A stretch of DNA of 64,000 nt from DATNPX01 sp036702975 (GCA_036702975.1 DATNPX010000008.1:83231-147230); one strand, 5' to 3'. Shown: positions 37,401 to 45,404, counted from the stretch's first letter. The notes: generated by a model from the sequence alone, not told the origin. Program-made: numbers and translations.

Positions 37401-37558
37401 GCCTCAGGAAGATTCTTGCGTTCGTCAAGACAGAATAGTAGCTGCTCTAGTGGCTTTTGATTGTCAGCTTTGCATCCGATCAGATCTTCAAGTTCGGGCA
37501 ATTTGCTTGCGAATGGAAACTCTTTGCCTGACTTGTTCGGCGCATCTGTTTTCGGCAT
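34403..37558 (-). CDS. Methionine S-methyltransferase homologue (methyltransferase + aminotransferase-like domains)
   Basis: A 1051-aa protein with the length and architecture of plant methionine S-methyltransferase (MMT, EC 2.1.1.12). Residues ~110-340 are the methyltransferase: IVELGTGSGWISLLLLL, LALDINPTAILIAKLNTYLNG, VIGCIPQVLHPD, LSNYCFEQGILEDRFGLPLI, LVLGGRPGPAAI, and QADDTDLASLVALEK. I recall the same blocks in plant MMT. Residues ~390-640 form an aminotransferase-like domain without a clear PLP lysine. Residues ~670-1045 form a more complete class I/II aminotransferase domain with WLTQPNNPSG, LLADEIFLLL and DGISKAFAAGGMRCGF (candidate PLP lysine near 888). ATG with AGGAAAA upstream. 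MMT makes S-methylmethionine from methionine and AdoMet, in plants a step towards DMSP or sulfur storage. Confidence 0.8.
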   Translation of the reverse strand: MPKTDAPNKSGKEFPFASKLPELEDLIGCKADNQKPLEQLLFCLDERKNLPEACALLHALADRLSCDDHDSNLIMRTMCLPGAEAPLKLLLSPAVFSPEEWGKTFAEGLMKAPELFNGKKIVELGTGSGWISLLLLLRTNVAEILALDINPTAILIAKLNTYLNGTTANGDILLSKYGSPIVGAVEFCQSDLLAVPLERGISFDHVIGCIPQVLHPDSTATARTGRDASEADLYDLSNYCFEQGILEDRFGLPLIARALEEAQLCLNHGGKVTLVLGGRPGPAAIESMFGRRGFDTKLVWSRRIQQADDTDLASLVALEKTHDIQFHFFMCRDSHQSISAATAVKLLEKNKSIFHDLLVYQAETRWEQPTFAFVRDLHRMSLDSLRNELDFSRITEEQVSFLSRLSSNMLSSKKIPYTHERGDIKLRRRLSKFLSFYCHYEVSPDSLFIAPERSQLVAMILRMMTQPGDQVLISHSLRSIYQHLFEPTGLNLVTGNDDLTELLDLSDVLKPKVILIAPAELSAASPLNLKALEGHARRNPHRLYIVDDSSNFDISSDLNSNMNLRLAAQLNLPPNLMLLFGLIKNTVCPDLELSFILNAPAEWSSAFDVAAELSYSRISYPSQLYYEWLLDDLLSFPFPRDIENPSCEIEALPTQEYSPDFVKASSDSVFAAKPIDPEEDGVIRLDYGEFEAPVPDAIVKGLFKGFLESQNDGLDELVKSRVSTYLKATRQVTLAPERIVLSQGVFPLFGALISTLRSRLKRPPVVALPNGSYGPIYPTIAYYGGIVQDIPTEPTKGFLLNSAQLQSMNIKPDLLWLTQPNNPSGLFFEPREVQSIADYCRKNDIYLLADEIFLLLSDHRLGTTTPPYLSFASTLKQHSRNVFIVDGISKAFAAGGMRCGFMVCPDAKWALDVQRGTHLPPRSGLRAWDALYSAFLDTSPHQFVDIAKERQGLEQYLDFARRRLSVQRDELVALLRKHQLDDGLDTPYRGGFFLLAKLNEEATELARRTKLLVNPPEWGRTPGWSRLCYSLEPERFREAISRLRTFFESTN

Positions 37559-37612
37559 GTTTTTTCCTGTGATGAATGTATTTTTTTCGGACAGTCAGGA
37601 CGGCGCCACTTC

Positions 37613-38611
37613 TTACACCGCGCTTTGCTGCCGCACTGTGCTCAGGTCTTCTGTAACAGCTTCATTGCGCAAATTCACACTGCGCAGTGTTTTTATCTCT
37701 GCAAGATATTGCAGGCTGCTATTTGTAATATTCGTTTCGCTCAAATCCAGTTCTTCGAGGTGTTGCATCTTGCGCAAGTGACGGACGCCATCGTCTCCTA
37801 CTCGTGTGCGGTTAAGTCGCAACACCTTGAGCCCCGTAACGTTACTCAGATACTGTAAGCCCATGTCGGTAATTTGGGTAAGTGAAAGGTCGACGGTTTT
37901 GAGCTTGGGTAACTTGCTGATAGCAAGCACAGCTTCGTCTGTGAGATGGTTTTGCTGAATGAATAGACTTTCGAGGTTCGTTAATTTCGGCAGGTAGCTC
38001 ACACCGTCATCGGTGACCTTTGTATTTGCGATTCCTAGCTGCTGAAGATTCTCAAATTGGGAAATGTATTTCATGCCTTCGTTGCCGACGCGTGTTACCC
38101 AAAGGTCTAGATACTTTAGAGACGGCAGATTGCGCAGACGTGAAAATCCCAGATCTGTGATGAAGGTTGCGCTGAGGTTAAGACTCTCTAGTTTTTCAAA
38201 ATTGGATACGTGCACCAGTCCGATGTCACCAAGTTTCGACCACCACATGGTCAGCCGTTCGAGATTTGTCCAGCTTTTCAAATGTTTCAGACCAGCTCCG
38301 GTTATTGGTGTGTGTTCGAGATGAAGCTCGCGAACACCGTTCAATGTCGACAACGGCTCTAAATCAGCATCTTTGAAAGTGGCGTAAGCTAGCCACAGAG
38401 TGTCTATAGCGTTACTTGGGAGTTTGCCCAGCGGACGTAAGTCGACGAAATCACTGCTGCTCAACTTAAGAGTGAGACGCTGTCCTGCTTCCAGACTGAC
38501 CCCACCGGTTGCGTCACCAATGTAGCGCTCCCCCACGTATTCATCATCGACGTAAAGACGTCCGATGGAGAAGTGTTCAGGGAAATTAAGCGTGCGTGCC
38601 GGTATTTGCAT
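37613..38611 (-). CDS. Leucine-rich repeat protein
   Basis: A 332-aa protein. From about residue 70 to the end it consists of roughly ten LRRs of 24 residues with the consensus LxxLxxLxxLxLxxTxITDxGLxxL, as in GALA/cysteine-containing-type bacterial LRR proteins (e.g. LKTVDLSLTQITDMGLQYL). The first 70 residues form a small beta-rich region. No signal peptide is evident, so a cytoplasmic protein-binding role is likely. It lies 54 nt upstream of the MMT-like gene in the same direction. Confidence 0.85.
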   Translation of the reverse strand: MQIPARTLNFPEHFSIGRLYVDDEYVGERYIGDATGGVSLEAGQRLTLKLSSSDFVDLRPLGKLPSNAIDTLWLAYATFKDADLEPLSTLNGVRELHLEHTPITGAGLKHLKSWTNLERLTMWWSKLGDIGLVHVSNFEKLESLNLSATFITDLGFSRLRNLPSLKYLDLWVTRVGNEGMKYISQFENLQQLGIANTKVTDDGVSYLPKLTNLESLFIQQNHLTDEAVLAISKLPKLKTVDLSLTQITDMGLQYLSNVTGLKVLRLNRTRVGDDGVRHLRKMQHLEELDLSETNITNSSLQYLAEIKTLRSVNLRNEAVTEDLSTVRQQSAV

Positions 38612-38844
38612 TTTTATTGCAAGTTGAGGGATGAAGAACCTTTATGCGAGCGAGCCCGTGAATTCACTTCGGGCGGCGCCTTGCCAAAATGTTTGAAGCC
38701 TAATTCTAGCGCAGAATTGATAAGTATGTTTCTTTCGAAACGATGATTGCCAGCGGTTCAGGTGTGTCAGGTGTGTTTGGTGTATCATTCGAGCCTGCGC
38801 TCTGTGCGCAGTGTTGATTACACAAACTTTAAGTTGGAGTTGTT

Positions 38845-39927
38845 GTGCCAGCGGTTTCGATTTGCCTGCCCGTTTACAACGGCGAGTCATACTTGAAAGA
38901 CGCTATCGATAGTGCGCTTGCTCAGAGCTTCGACGATTTCGAACTGCTGATAAGCGATGACTGTTCGACTGATCATTCAAACGAAATTGCTCTGGAGTAT
39001 GCCAAGAAAGACGCGCGCATAATCTACTGGCGCAACGAACAAAACAAAGGACTGTTCGGCAACTACAATGAATGTATGTTCCGAGCGAGCGGTGAGTTTA
39101 TCAAGCCATACGCGCAAGACGACATGTTTGAACCGAACATGTTGCAGGACATGGTGGCAAAGTTTAAAGAACACCCTGAAGTCACTTTGATCGCCTGTGC
39201 AAGAAAGATAGTCGATCCAAGCAATAATTTGATCAAGGTGCAGTCGGAGTTTCCGGAAGAACGCGTGATGGACGGCGAAGACGTAGTACGTGACGGTCTC
39301 ACCTCGCTCGCGAATGGAATCGGTGAACCCAGCACCGTTATGTTTCCTCGTAAATTTATCGGTGAGGGATTCGACACATCTTTGTATCATCTTGGTGATA
39401 TCGAATATTGGTTTAGATTGGCTCTGCACGGCAAGTTTCTCTATATGGCAGAAGTTCTGTGCAGTTTTAGGCGACATTCCGCGAGCACCACGAATCGCAA
39501 CGCAAGGGGGTTACGTTTTGCGCTCGATATGCTGAAGCTTGGTGACAAATACAAGACGATGCTACGAAATTGGGGCATCTCCGAAGAATATTTCGATGAT
39601 CTTGTATGGGAAGTGGTATCAGGTCATACGCGCATGCTTTTCCAGCAAGAGAATGTCACTATCGAAGATGTGCTCGAAGTGCGCGGAAATGACGAAGCGA
39701 GTTTGATTGACGAACTTAACGGATTCAAGCGTTTGGCGCTCTATGGAATCCTAGTTGGCGCACGCTCGGTAGAAGAGAAAGGTGCAGTTGTTCGAGCCTG
39801 GGAGTCTGAGCGTAATCGTTTGGAAGGAGAGATTGCAAAGCTCCTTAGCAGTCGGTCGTGGAAATTCACTACTAAGTTGCGCGGCGCTGTTGATGCTTTG
39901 CGTACAGCAAAAAACAAAGTAACTTGA
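38845..39927 (+). CDS. Glycosyltransferase family 2
   Basis: A 360-aa GT2 enzyme: VSICLPVYNGESYLKDAIDS, FELLISDDCSTDHS, and FIKPYAQDDMFEPNML, where QDD is the DxD-type motif. Later comes LGDIEYWFRLALHGKF, the acceptor-side region. The C-terminus has LLSSRSWKFTTKLRGAVDALR, the S-x-S-W-[KR]-x5-LR tail seen on many polysaccharide glycosyltransferases, probably a membrane-binding amphipathic helix. GTG start with GGAG upstream. A short tandem repeat separates it from the sugar phosphomutase gene. Confidence 0.9.
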   Translation: MPAVSICLPVYNGESYLKDAIDSALAQSFDDFELLISDDCSTDHSNEIALEYAKKDARIIYWRNEQNKGLFGNYNECMFRASGEFIKPYAQDDMFEPNMLQDMVAKFKEHPEVTLIACARKIVDPSNNLIKVQSEFPEERVMDGEDVVRDGLTSLANGIGEPSTVMFPRKFIGEGFDTSLYHLGDIEYWFRLALHGKFLYMAEVLCSFRRHSASTTNRNARGLRFALDMLKLGDKYKTMLRNWGISEEYFDDLVWEVVSGHTRMLFQQENVTIEDVLEVRGNDEASLIDELNGFKRLALYGILVGARSVEEKGAVVRAWESERNRLEGEIAKLLSSRSWKFTTKLRGAVDALRTAKNKVT

Positions 39928-39935
39928 AAAATCAG

Positions 39936-39986
39936 AACGAGCAGAAATAAAAAGAGCAGAAATAAAACGAGCAGAAAATAAACGGG
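39936..39986. repeat. Tandem repeat, about 3 x 16 bp
   Basis: Units of the form ACGAGCAGAAATAAAA repeat three times with minor changes just after the GT2 stop codon, and decayed pieces (GAGCGGAAATAAGCAGAAG) continue to about 40027. No function seen. Confidence 0.8.
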
Positions 39987-40061
39987 CATCATGAACAGGC
40001 ACGGTTGAGCGGAAATAAGCAGAAGCAATCGGAACGAGCTGTGACTAGATAGGAGAAAGTG

Positions 40062-41441
40062 ATGAGTGCTAGTGGAAAGAAATCGCCTTTTGGTGCATAT
40101 GATATCCGCGGCGTTTTCGGCGAAAATCTGACGGAGGAGTTTGCTCAAAAGTTGGGGGTTGCCATTTATAAGCACCTTGGTATAGCTGGGGCGAAGTTTG
40201 CGCTGGGTCATGATGTGCGTGTCTCGTCGCCTCTGCTGTGCGAGGCGCTCGCCAAAGGGATCGCTTCCGCTGGTGGCAAAGTCACCTTGTTGGGTGTCGC
40301 TTCAACTCCTCGTGTTTATTGGCATGGTGCCGCTAACGATTTCGACTGCTCAGTCGCGATTACTGCCAGTCATCTCCCCGCCAAGCACAACGGTTTCAAG
40401 CTTTGTCGGCGGAATGCCGTTCCGATCAGTTCTGAAGATGGGCTAGTCGAAGTGGAAGCAGAATTAAAAGCGATCGCGGGGGAATCCGAAAGAGCTGCGC
40501 TGGGCGAAAGCATCAGTCAAGATCTGACCGGGTTCGACCAATATGTTTTAGCATTGAAGAAGTTCTTTAATGTAGCGGAGCCCATAACGATCGTTGTCGA
40601 TGCTGGCGGTAGCCCAGTTGGCAAGGAATTAGCTAGTCTTTTCGAAGGAACTAAAGTTAAGGTGGTGCCTCTTGGGTTTGATGAAGATCCGTCTTTCTCG
40701 AGACGCTCGGCGAACCCTATAGACGAAGGAGCTGTAGACGAACTCTCTGAAGTCGTGGTTCGAGAAAAGGCTCGCTTTGGCGCTGCATTCGATGGCGACG
40801 GTGATCGTGTTGTTTTCGTCGATGAGAAGGGGGCGCTTATAGATCCGGATCTCGTAACAGCACTTTTGGCCGAGCGAGTGCTTGCGGCCAAGCCAAGTGG
40901 CAAGATTATGTTTGACTTGCGGTCTAGCCGCGCTGTTAAAGAACATATCACCGGATGTGGTGGCAATGCAGTGAAGAGTAGAGTCGGACATTCATTCATC
41001 AAGGCCGACATGCGAAAGCAGGATGTTGCAATGGCTGGGGAGCTATCAGCTCACTATTACTGGTCTGATTTGTTTTACACTGATAATGCAGTTAGAGCTT
41101 TGATAGAGATGACGAATTTGCTGTCACAGCGTCCGACTCCGTTATCTCAGCTGATCAAGCCACTCCAACGCCATTCTGGGACTGGCGAGATCAACTTTAA
41201 GACAACTGAAGCCAAAGCGATTATCGATGCGCTCAAGTCAAAATATAATGATGGTGCGCATGATTTCACTGACGGGTTGACTGTCGAGTATGACGATTGG
41301 TGGTTCAACGTCCGCACTTCGCAAACAGAGCCTGTCGTAAGACTCTGTGTGGGTGCGGCCGCTGCTGAACGGTTGCAGATTGAAAGAGCAAAATTAGAAA
41401 CGCTGATTCAAGATGTGATGAAAGAGCCGGTGGCACGATGA
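40062..41441 (+). CDS. Phosphomannomutase/phosphoglucomutase family enzyme
   Basis: A 459-aa alpha-D-phosphohexomutase. Domain 1 starts FGAYDIRGVFGENL and holds the phosphoserine loop AITASHLPAKHNGFKLC (Ser near residue 102), with SHLP in place of the common SHNP. The Mg2+ site is FDGDGDRVVFVDE (near residue 243). The sugar-binding loop is GELSAHYYWSDLFYTDNA. Domain 4 ends with RTSQTEPVVRLCVGA, the phosphate-binding RxSxTEP motif. It interconverts hexose 6-phosphate and 1-phosphate for nucleotide-sugar synthesis, feeding the surrounding glycosyltransferases. ATG 40062 preceded by AGGAG. Overlaps the following methyltransferase by ATGA. Confidence 0.93.
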   Translation: MSASGKKSPFGAYDIRGVFGENLTEEFAQKLGVAIYKHLGIAGAKFALGHDVRVSSPLLCEALAKGIASAGGKVTLLGVASTPRVYWHGAANDFDCSVAITASHLPAKHNGFKLCRRNAVPISSEDGLVEVEAELKAIAGESERAALGESISQDLTGFDQYVLALKKFFNVAEPITIVVDAGGSPVGKELASLFEGTKVKVVPLGFDEDPSFSRRSANPIDEGAVDELSEVVVREKARFGAAFDGDGDRVVFVDEKGALIDPDLVTALLAERVLAAKPSGKIMFDLRSSRAVKEHITGCGGNAVKSRVGHSFIKADMRKQDVAMAGELSAHYYWSDLFYTDNAVRALIEMTNLLSQRPTPLSQLIKPLQRHSGTGEINFKTTEAKAIIDALKSKYNDGAHDFTDGLTVEYDDWWFNVRTSQTEPVVRLCVGAAAAERLQIERAKLETLIQDVMKEPVAR

Positions 41442-42115
41442 ACGAACAACAAGAGCTATGGGCGAAGGTCGATCAGTACGTGACCGATCTTTTGAACCCA
41501 GAGGATTTGCCTCTTGAACAAGCGTTGAAACGCAGTAATGAAGCTGGTCTGCCTCAAATAAGTGTTTCCGCCGCTCAGGGGAAGATGCTGATGGTGCTCG
41601 CGCAGGCGGTCAAGGCAAAGACTATTTTGGAGATTGGTACGCTTGCTGGCTACAGCACTATATGGTTGGCGCGCGCGCTTCCTCATGATGGCAAGCTCGT
41701 CACTCTTGAATACGAAGAGAAACACGCAGCTCTAGCTACTCTCAACTTCACAAGCGCTGGTGTTGCCGAAAAAGTGGAGATTAAAGTTGGACGCGCGGTT
41801 GAAACTTTGCCAACTCTCGTGAACGATCCTCGAGCTCCCTTCGATCTCATTTTTATTGATGCAGACAAAGAGAGCTACGCTGACTATCTCACCTTGTGCG
41901 TGAAGCTGTCCAGACCTGGCACTCTGATTATCGCGGACAATGTAGTGCGCGATGGTGGCGTGATCGAACCCGGGCATCCGGATTCGAGGGTGCAAGGAAT
42001 CAGAAAATTTAATGAGAAATTGGCGGCAGATAGTCGCTTGAATGCCACCGAAATCCAGACGGTAGGTAGCAAAGGCTACGACGGATTCGCGCTTATTTAC
42101 GTGTTGAAAACTTGA
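41438..42115 (+). CDS. Class I O-methyltransferase (CCoAOMT-like)
   Basis: A 225-aa SAM-dependent O-methyltransferase of the Methyltransf_3 (caffeoyl-CoA O-methyltransferase/catechol OMT) family. Motifs are ILEIGTLAGYSTIWLARALP (motif I), LVTLEYEEKHAALA, DLIFIDADKESYADYL (metal-binding Asp) and LIIADNVVRDGGV. The length is typical. Start codon overlaps the mutase stop (ATGA), so the two are translationally coupled. Substrate unknown; a role in sugar methylation is possible from context but these enzymes usually act on hydroxylated aromatics. Confidence 0.9.
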   Translation: MNEQQELWAKVDQYVTDLLNPEDLPLEQALKRSNEAGLPQISVSAAQGKMLMVLAQAVKAKTILEIGTLAGYSTIWLARALPHDGKLVTLEYEEKHAALATLNFTSAGVAEKVEIKVGRAVETLPTLVNDPRAPFDLIFIDADKESYADYLTLCVKLSRPGTLIIADNVVRDGGVIEPGHPDSRVQGIRKFNEKLAADSRLNATEIQTVGSKGYDGFALIYVLKT

Positions 42116-42288
42116 GCGGAACTCAATATTAGCGCCGGCATCGAATATTTTTGCGGTACCGAAAGATCGGTATCACCCGTGGTATGCCCAGTACATTAGG
42201 TTCTAGTTTAGCCTTTTCACACTATTTTCATAAGTGCTTGGTTAATTAGCCTTATGGATGAGTCGGGATACAGGAGGCTTGTTTTCAA

Positions 42289-42900
42289 ATGCATGAGCCA
42301 GCGGCGACGGCAAGGCAGAATCAAACCGCGAGGCGGTCGCGCCCTAAGTTGGTGAAGTCTGGTCGCTTAAATGCTCCCCACTCGTATATTGACATGCTTC
42401 ATTTGGTTATGTCGGCTGAATCGGTAGAATTAGGCATTTTGCATATCAGCAGTAAATCGCTACAGGGCGACATTGTTGTTAGTAGCTGCACAAGCATGCT
42501 TGGTGCATCTACCAATACCGGCTTGACGGGGTGGGAGGCGATTCGTACGCTCCTTTCATTGAAGTCGGCTGTGTATCAGTATCATGATTTCAGCGGTGCG
42601 GATATAGGCGGTCTTAATCAAGGGGTGAGTATTAAGCTGGCTCGTGTCGTGGCAATGATGCCTGACCTCCCAGCCAACGTAGAGGACCTATCTTCGCGCA
42701 GTTCCTTGAACAAGATGCGAGCCATGAATGCTGAGCGTCTGGCTGCGGATGAAGCTGCGCAGAAGGCCGTCAGCTCTTATTTGATTGAGGAAGTGCAGAG
42801 ATTTGAGGAACGATCGATGCGCTTCCGTGCGGCAATTCTCTGGAGCTTCTTTGTGCTGATGGTGCTCGCCGCGATCGGCATTCATTGTCAGCATCCCTGA
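42289..42900 (+). CDS. Tail-anchored protein with DUF4388-like domain
   Basis: A 203-aa protein. Residues ~33-105 (YIDMLHLVMSAESVELGILHISS...GDIVVSS...TGWEAIRTLLSLKSAVYQYHDF) have the layout of DUF4388/PATAN-type domains, which occur in bacterial signalling proteins. A basic N-terminal tail and a helical region flank it. One hydrophobic segment near residues 180-198 would anchor it in the membrane with the domain in the cytoplasm. CDS begins at ATG 42289. Function unknown. Confidence 0.6.
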   Translation: MHEPAATARQNQTARRSRPKLVKSGRLNAPHSYIDMLHLVMSAESVELGILHISSKSLQGDIVVSSCTSMLGASTNTGLTGWEAIRTLLSLKSAVYQYHDFSGADIGGLNQGVSIKLARVVAMMPDLPANVEDLSSRSSLNKMRAMNAERLAADEAAQKAVSSYLIEEVQRFEERSMRFRAAILWSFFVLMVLAAIGIHCQHP

Positions 42901-42944
42901 GACTTAGTGTTTGCATCTAGCGTCTACGAGAATAGTTCTTGCCG

Positions 42945-43457
42945 CTAAATATTTGAGTTTTTCATTCGAACAATCTTTCCTGCAACTTTCATGTGCGTCT
43001 GCTGGTTGCACATGGCTGCTGGCGGAGATTTGAGAATCTGTCCATAGGTGAGGACCGTTGGCCTTACGGCCGGGTTGCTCATTTGGGGGCGAATCAGCTG
43101 GCCGCTCGCATCAGCGTAGCTTCGATAGTTCGCTTGAGTCGTTGTGGGATTCGTTATGGGTCGTCTAGTGCAGGGCTGGCTGTGAGGAGCATTTTGTCGG
43201 GCTGGGTCGTATAAGGTTCTTGATTGTACCTTCTTATATGCATTGGTAATCGGCTCCCAGTACCAGTGCGAAAGGTTCGGGTCTCGGTCTGTCAGAACGT
43301 GCTCCCATCCGACCTGGCGCTGATTGACAATCTGCTCGGTCCTTTCAATGCGAACTCCTTGACCTGCGGCAGGAAGCACACATGTCAATACCGAGAAAAC
43401 AAATACGACCACGAAAAAATCGGAGCCGGTCAACCGGCCTAGTGATTGTGCTTGCAT
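42945..43457 (-). CDS. Small secreted protein of unknown function
   Basis: A 170-aa protein with a hydrophobic segment at about residues 13-31 and a likely signal-peptidase site near LPAAGQG. The mature part is polar, rich in Asn, Gln, Arg and Pro, with four cysteines at most. No domain recognised. Divergent from the first TetR unit. Confidence 0.6.
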   Translation of the reverse strand: MQAQSLGRLTGSDFFVVVFVFSVLTCVLPAAGQGVRIERTEQIVNQRQVGWEHVLTDRDPNLSHWYWEPITNAYKKVQSRTLYDPARQNAPHSQPCTRRPITNPTTTQANYRSYADASGQLIRPQMSNPAVRPTVLTYGQILKSPPAAMCNQQTHMKVAGKIVRMKNSNI

Positions 43458-43600
43458 CTAAGGTTCCCCAGAGAAAAATCAGCCAGGGGTGGGAGCTGAG
43501 TTGATAGGAATATATAGACCAATTTGGTCAAATTTTGGTCATCACGGAAAATTTTTGAGCAAGTGGAGTTTCTGGTTCGATTTGTTGGGTCATTTGGGTC

Positions 43601-43614
43601 AACCGATATCGGTT
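43601..43614. repeat. Family palindrome core AACCGATATCGGTT upstream of tetR-like gene 1
   Basis: A 14-bp perfect dyad with TC on the left and TA on the right. It lies 38 nt upstream of the -35 box of the TetR gene at 43703. Together with the copy at 50680-50697 it links the palindrome family to both TetR genes in the window. Confidence 0.85.
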
Positions 43615-43619
43615 TATAT

Positions 43620-43650
43620 TTCCGGTCTAACAAAAATTCAAAGACCGGAA
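43620..43650. promoter_or_regulatory. Inverted repeat TTCCGGTCT-N13-AGACCGGAA
   Basis: A perfect 9-bp inverted repeat with a 13-nt A-rich spacer, directly between the family palindrome and the -35 box. It could be a second operator, or the end of a transcript from upstream, but it has no U-tract. Confidence 0.65.
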
Positions 43651-43651
43651 T

Positions 43652-43683
43652 TTGACATTCTAAAATAAATGAGTGTATACTCA
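43652..43683 (+). promoter_or_regulatory. Promoter with overlapping TetR-type operator
   Basis: TTGACA at 43652-43657 and TATACT at 43676-43681 are separated by 18 nt, close to sigma-70 consensus. The -10 lies inside the dyad TGAGT-GTAT-ACTCA (43670-43683), a typical TetR-family operator form. The TetR gene starts 20 nt downstream. Autorepression is the natural reading. Confidence 0.75.
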
Positions 43684-43702
43684 GTCATTATTCGGAGGCG
43701 GA

Positions 43703-44278
43703 ATGGCTCGACCGCGAAGTGGAGACAAGCGCAACACATTGCTGGCTGCAGCCGCAAAAGTTTTTGCATCTAACGGGCTTTCGGCAACCACTGCTTCAGT
43801 AACAGCTGAGGCCGGCGTGGCGGAAGGCACACTTTTTCTTTATTTCAAAGGCAAGAAAGAGTTGATCAATGTCCTATACGCAGAAATAAAACGTTCGTTG
43901 GCTGAGGCAATGCTTGAAGGTTACTCCAAGTCAGCTTCAATACACGATCGCACAAAGCACGTCTGGTACCAGTACGTTGACTGGGGCGTGCAAAATCCAG
44001 ATCAACTGGCTTCATTGCATAAGATCAAGGTGTGGGATGAGCTGGACGAAGAAGTGCGGGAAGCGGCGAATGCACAGTTTTGCGAATTGCACTTGCTGAC
44101 GAAGCAAGCAATAGAACAAGGAACTTTTGCAAACATCAATGAGGAATTCGTAGTGGCGATGCTAACTGCTCAGGCCGAAACGACTATGCAGTTCATGCGG
44201 CAAGACGCATCGAATGCGGCGTTTTATAAGAAAAGAGGGTTTGAAATTTTTTGGAACGGTCTTTCGCACAGCGAATAG
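43703..44278 (+). CDS. TetR/AcrR family transcriptional regulator
   Basis: A 191-aa regulator. The N-terminal helix-turn-helix domain (residues 8-55) has NTLLAAAAKVFASNGLSATT, EAGVAEGTLFLYFKGKKELI, the usual TetR pattern with the recognition helix before the 'YFxxKxxL' turn. The C-terminal ligand domain is not diagnostic. The start at 43703 follows GGAGG; an upstream in-frame ATG at 43673 overlaps the -10 region and is rejected. It probably controls itself and the downstream reductase genes. Confidence 0.92.
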   Translation: MARPRSGDKRNTLLAAAAKVFASNGLSATTASVTAEAGVAEGTLFLYFKGKKELINVLYAEIKRSLAEAMLEGYSKSASIHDRTKHVWYQYVDWGVQNPDQLASLHKIKVWDELDEEVREAANAQFCELHLLTKQAIEQGTFANINEEFVVAMLTAQAETTMQFMRQDASNAAFYKKRGFEIFWNGLSHSE

Positions 44279-44327
44279 CTGAAGCGGCAGAACTTCTACA
44301 GAACCAAATAAAAGTGAGGATTCAAAA

Positions 44328-45404
44328 ATGCAATACAAAACTCTCGGAGACACAGGACTACTAGTTTCGACACTTTGTTTTGGAGCGATGACTTTCCACG
44401 GGGGGTCTGGTCTTTTCAAAATGGTGGGAAGCACGCAGCAAGATGAAGCTGACGTACTTATAAAATCCTGCATCGGTCGTGGTATCAACTTTTTCGACAC
44501 CGCAGACGTATATTCGGAAGGCGGAAGCGAAGAGATGCTTGGTCAGTCTTTTCTCAATCTTGGTATAGCGCGTAAAGATGTCGTCATCGCTACCAAATGC
44601 TTCGGGCGCGTTGGACCTGGGCGCAATGATATCGGCGCTTCCCGCAAACATATTATGGAAGCGGTGGACGCGAGCTTGCGCAGACTGAAAACTGACTACA
44701 TCGACCTGTATCAGATTCACGGTACTGACCACATCACTCCAATTGAGGAGACGTTGAATGCTCTCGACACCTTGGTGCGACAGGGCAAGGTTCGCTACGT
44801 GGGTTGCTCGAACTGGGCGGCGTGGAAATTGCAGCGGGCGCTAGATGTTTCTGAATTCAAAAATCTCGCCCGTTTCGACACGTTACAAGCCTATTATTCA
44901 ATCGCAGGTCGTGAACTAGAGCGAGAATTGGTGCCGCTTATGGAGCATTCTAAAACCGGTCTGTTGGTGTGGAGCCCACTCGCGGGTGGTTTGCTGTCAG
45001 GCAAATTCACTCGTGAGAATCAGAAGCCAGCCGATAGTCGCCGTTCGCAGTTCGATTTTCCCCTTGTTGATAAAGAAAGGGCGTGGAAAATTCTTGACGT
45101 AGTGCGTCCGATTGCGGAAGAGCATAACTGTAGCCCGGCTCGAATTGCGCTGGCATGGCTGTTGGCGAAGCCGGTCGTTACATCAGTCATCATCGGTGCT
45201 AAGAATCTCAAACAGTTAGAAGATAATTGCGATTCCGTCCACGTGAAGTTGAGCTCCGAACAAATGGCTGCTTTAGATGAAGTCAGCACACTTCCACTCG
45301 AATACCCAGGTTGGATGATTCCCTTCCAATCAGCTGACCGTCTAGATCCGAATGTAGATCGATTCGCGAATGCGCAAAAGTTGTTGGCTGCCGCCAACAG
45401 GTAG
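44328..45404 (+). CDS. Aldo/keto reductase
   Basis: A 358-aa NAD(P)H-dependent aldo/keto reductase. The catalytic tetrad is visible: Asp in FFDTADVY, Tyr in the same block, Lys in VVIATKCFG and His in LYQIHGTDH. Cofactor-binding motifs near the C-terminus are SVIIGAKNLKQLEDN. It begins 49 nt after the TetR gene, so the two probably form an operon together with the SDR gene. It likely reduces reactive carbonyls; the physiological substrate is unknown. Confidence 0.93.
   Translation: MQYKTLGDTGLLVSTLCFGAMTFHGGSGLFKMVGSTQQDEADVLIKSCIGRGINFFDTADVYSEGGSEEMLGQSFLNLGIARKDVVIATKCFGRVGPGRNDIGASRKHIMEAVDASLRRLKTDYIDLYQIHGTDHITPIEETLNALDTLVRQGKVRYVGCSNWAAWKLQRALDVSEFKNLARFDTLQAYYSIAGRELERELVPLMEHSKTGLLVWSPLAGGLLSGKFTRENQKPADSRRSQFDFPLVDKERAWKILDVVRPIAEEHNCSPARIALAWLLAKPVVTSVIIGAKNLKQLEDNCDSVHVKLSSEQMAALDEVSTLPLEYPGWMIPFQSADRLDPNVDRFANAQKLLAAANR

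Noticed and set aside
40470..40477. GCGATCGC as a cyanobacterial HIP1 signature
   Set aside because: I noticed only this copy, inside a gene; no sign of the over-representation that defines HIP1.
42145..42185. TACCGA-AAGA-TCGGTA hairpin as a member of the palindrome family
   Set aside because: It shares CGA/TCG with the family but has a different core and spacing, and no flanking match.
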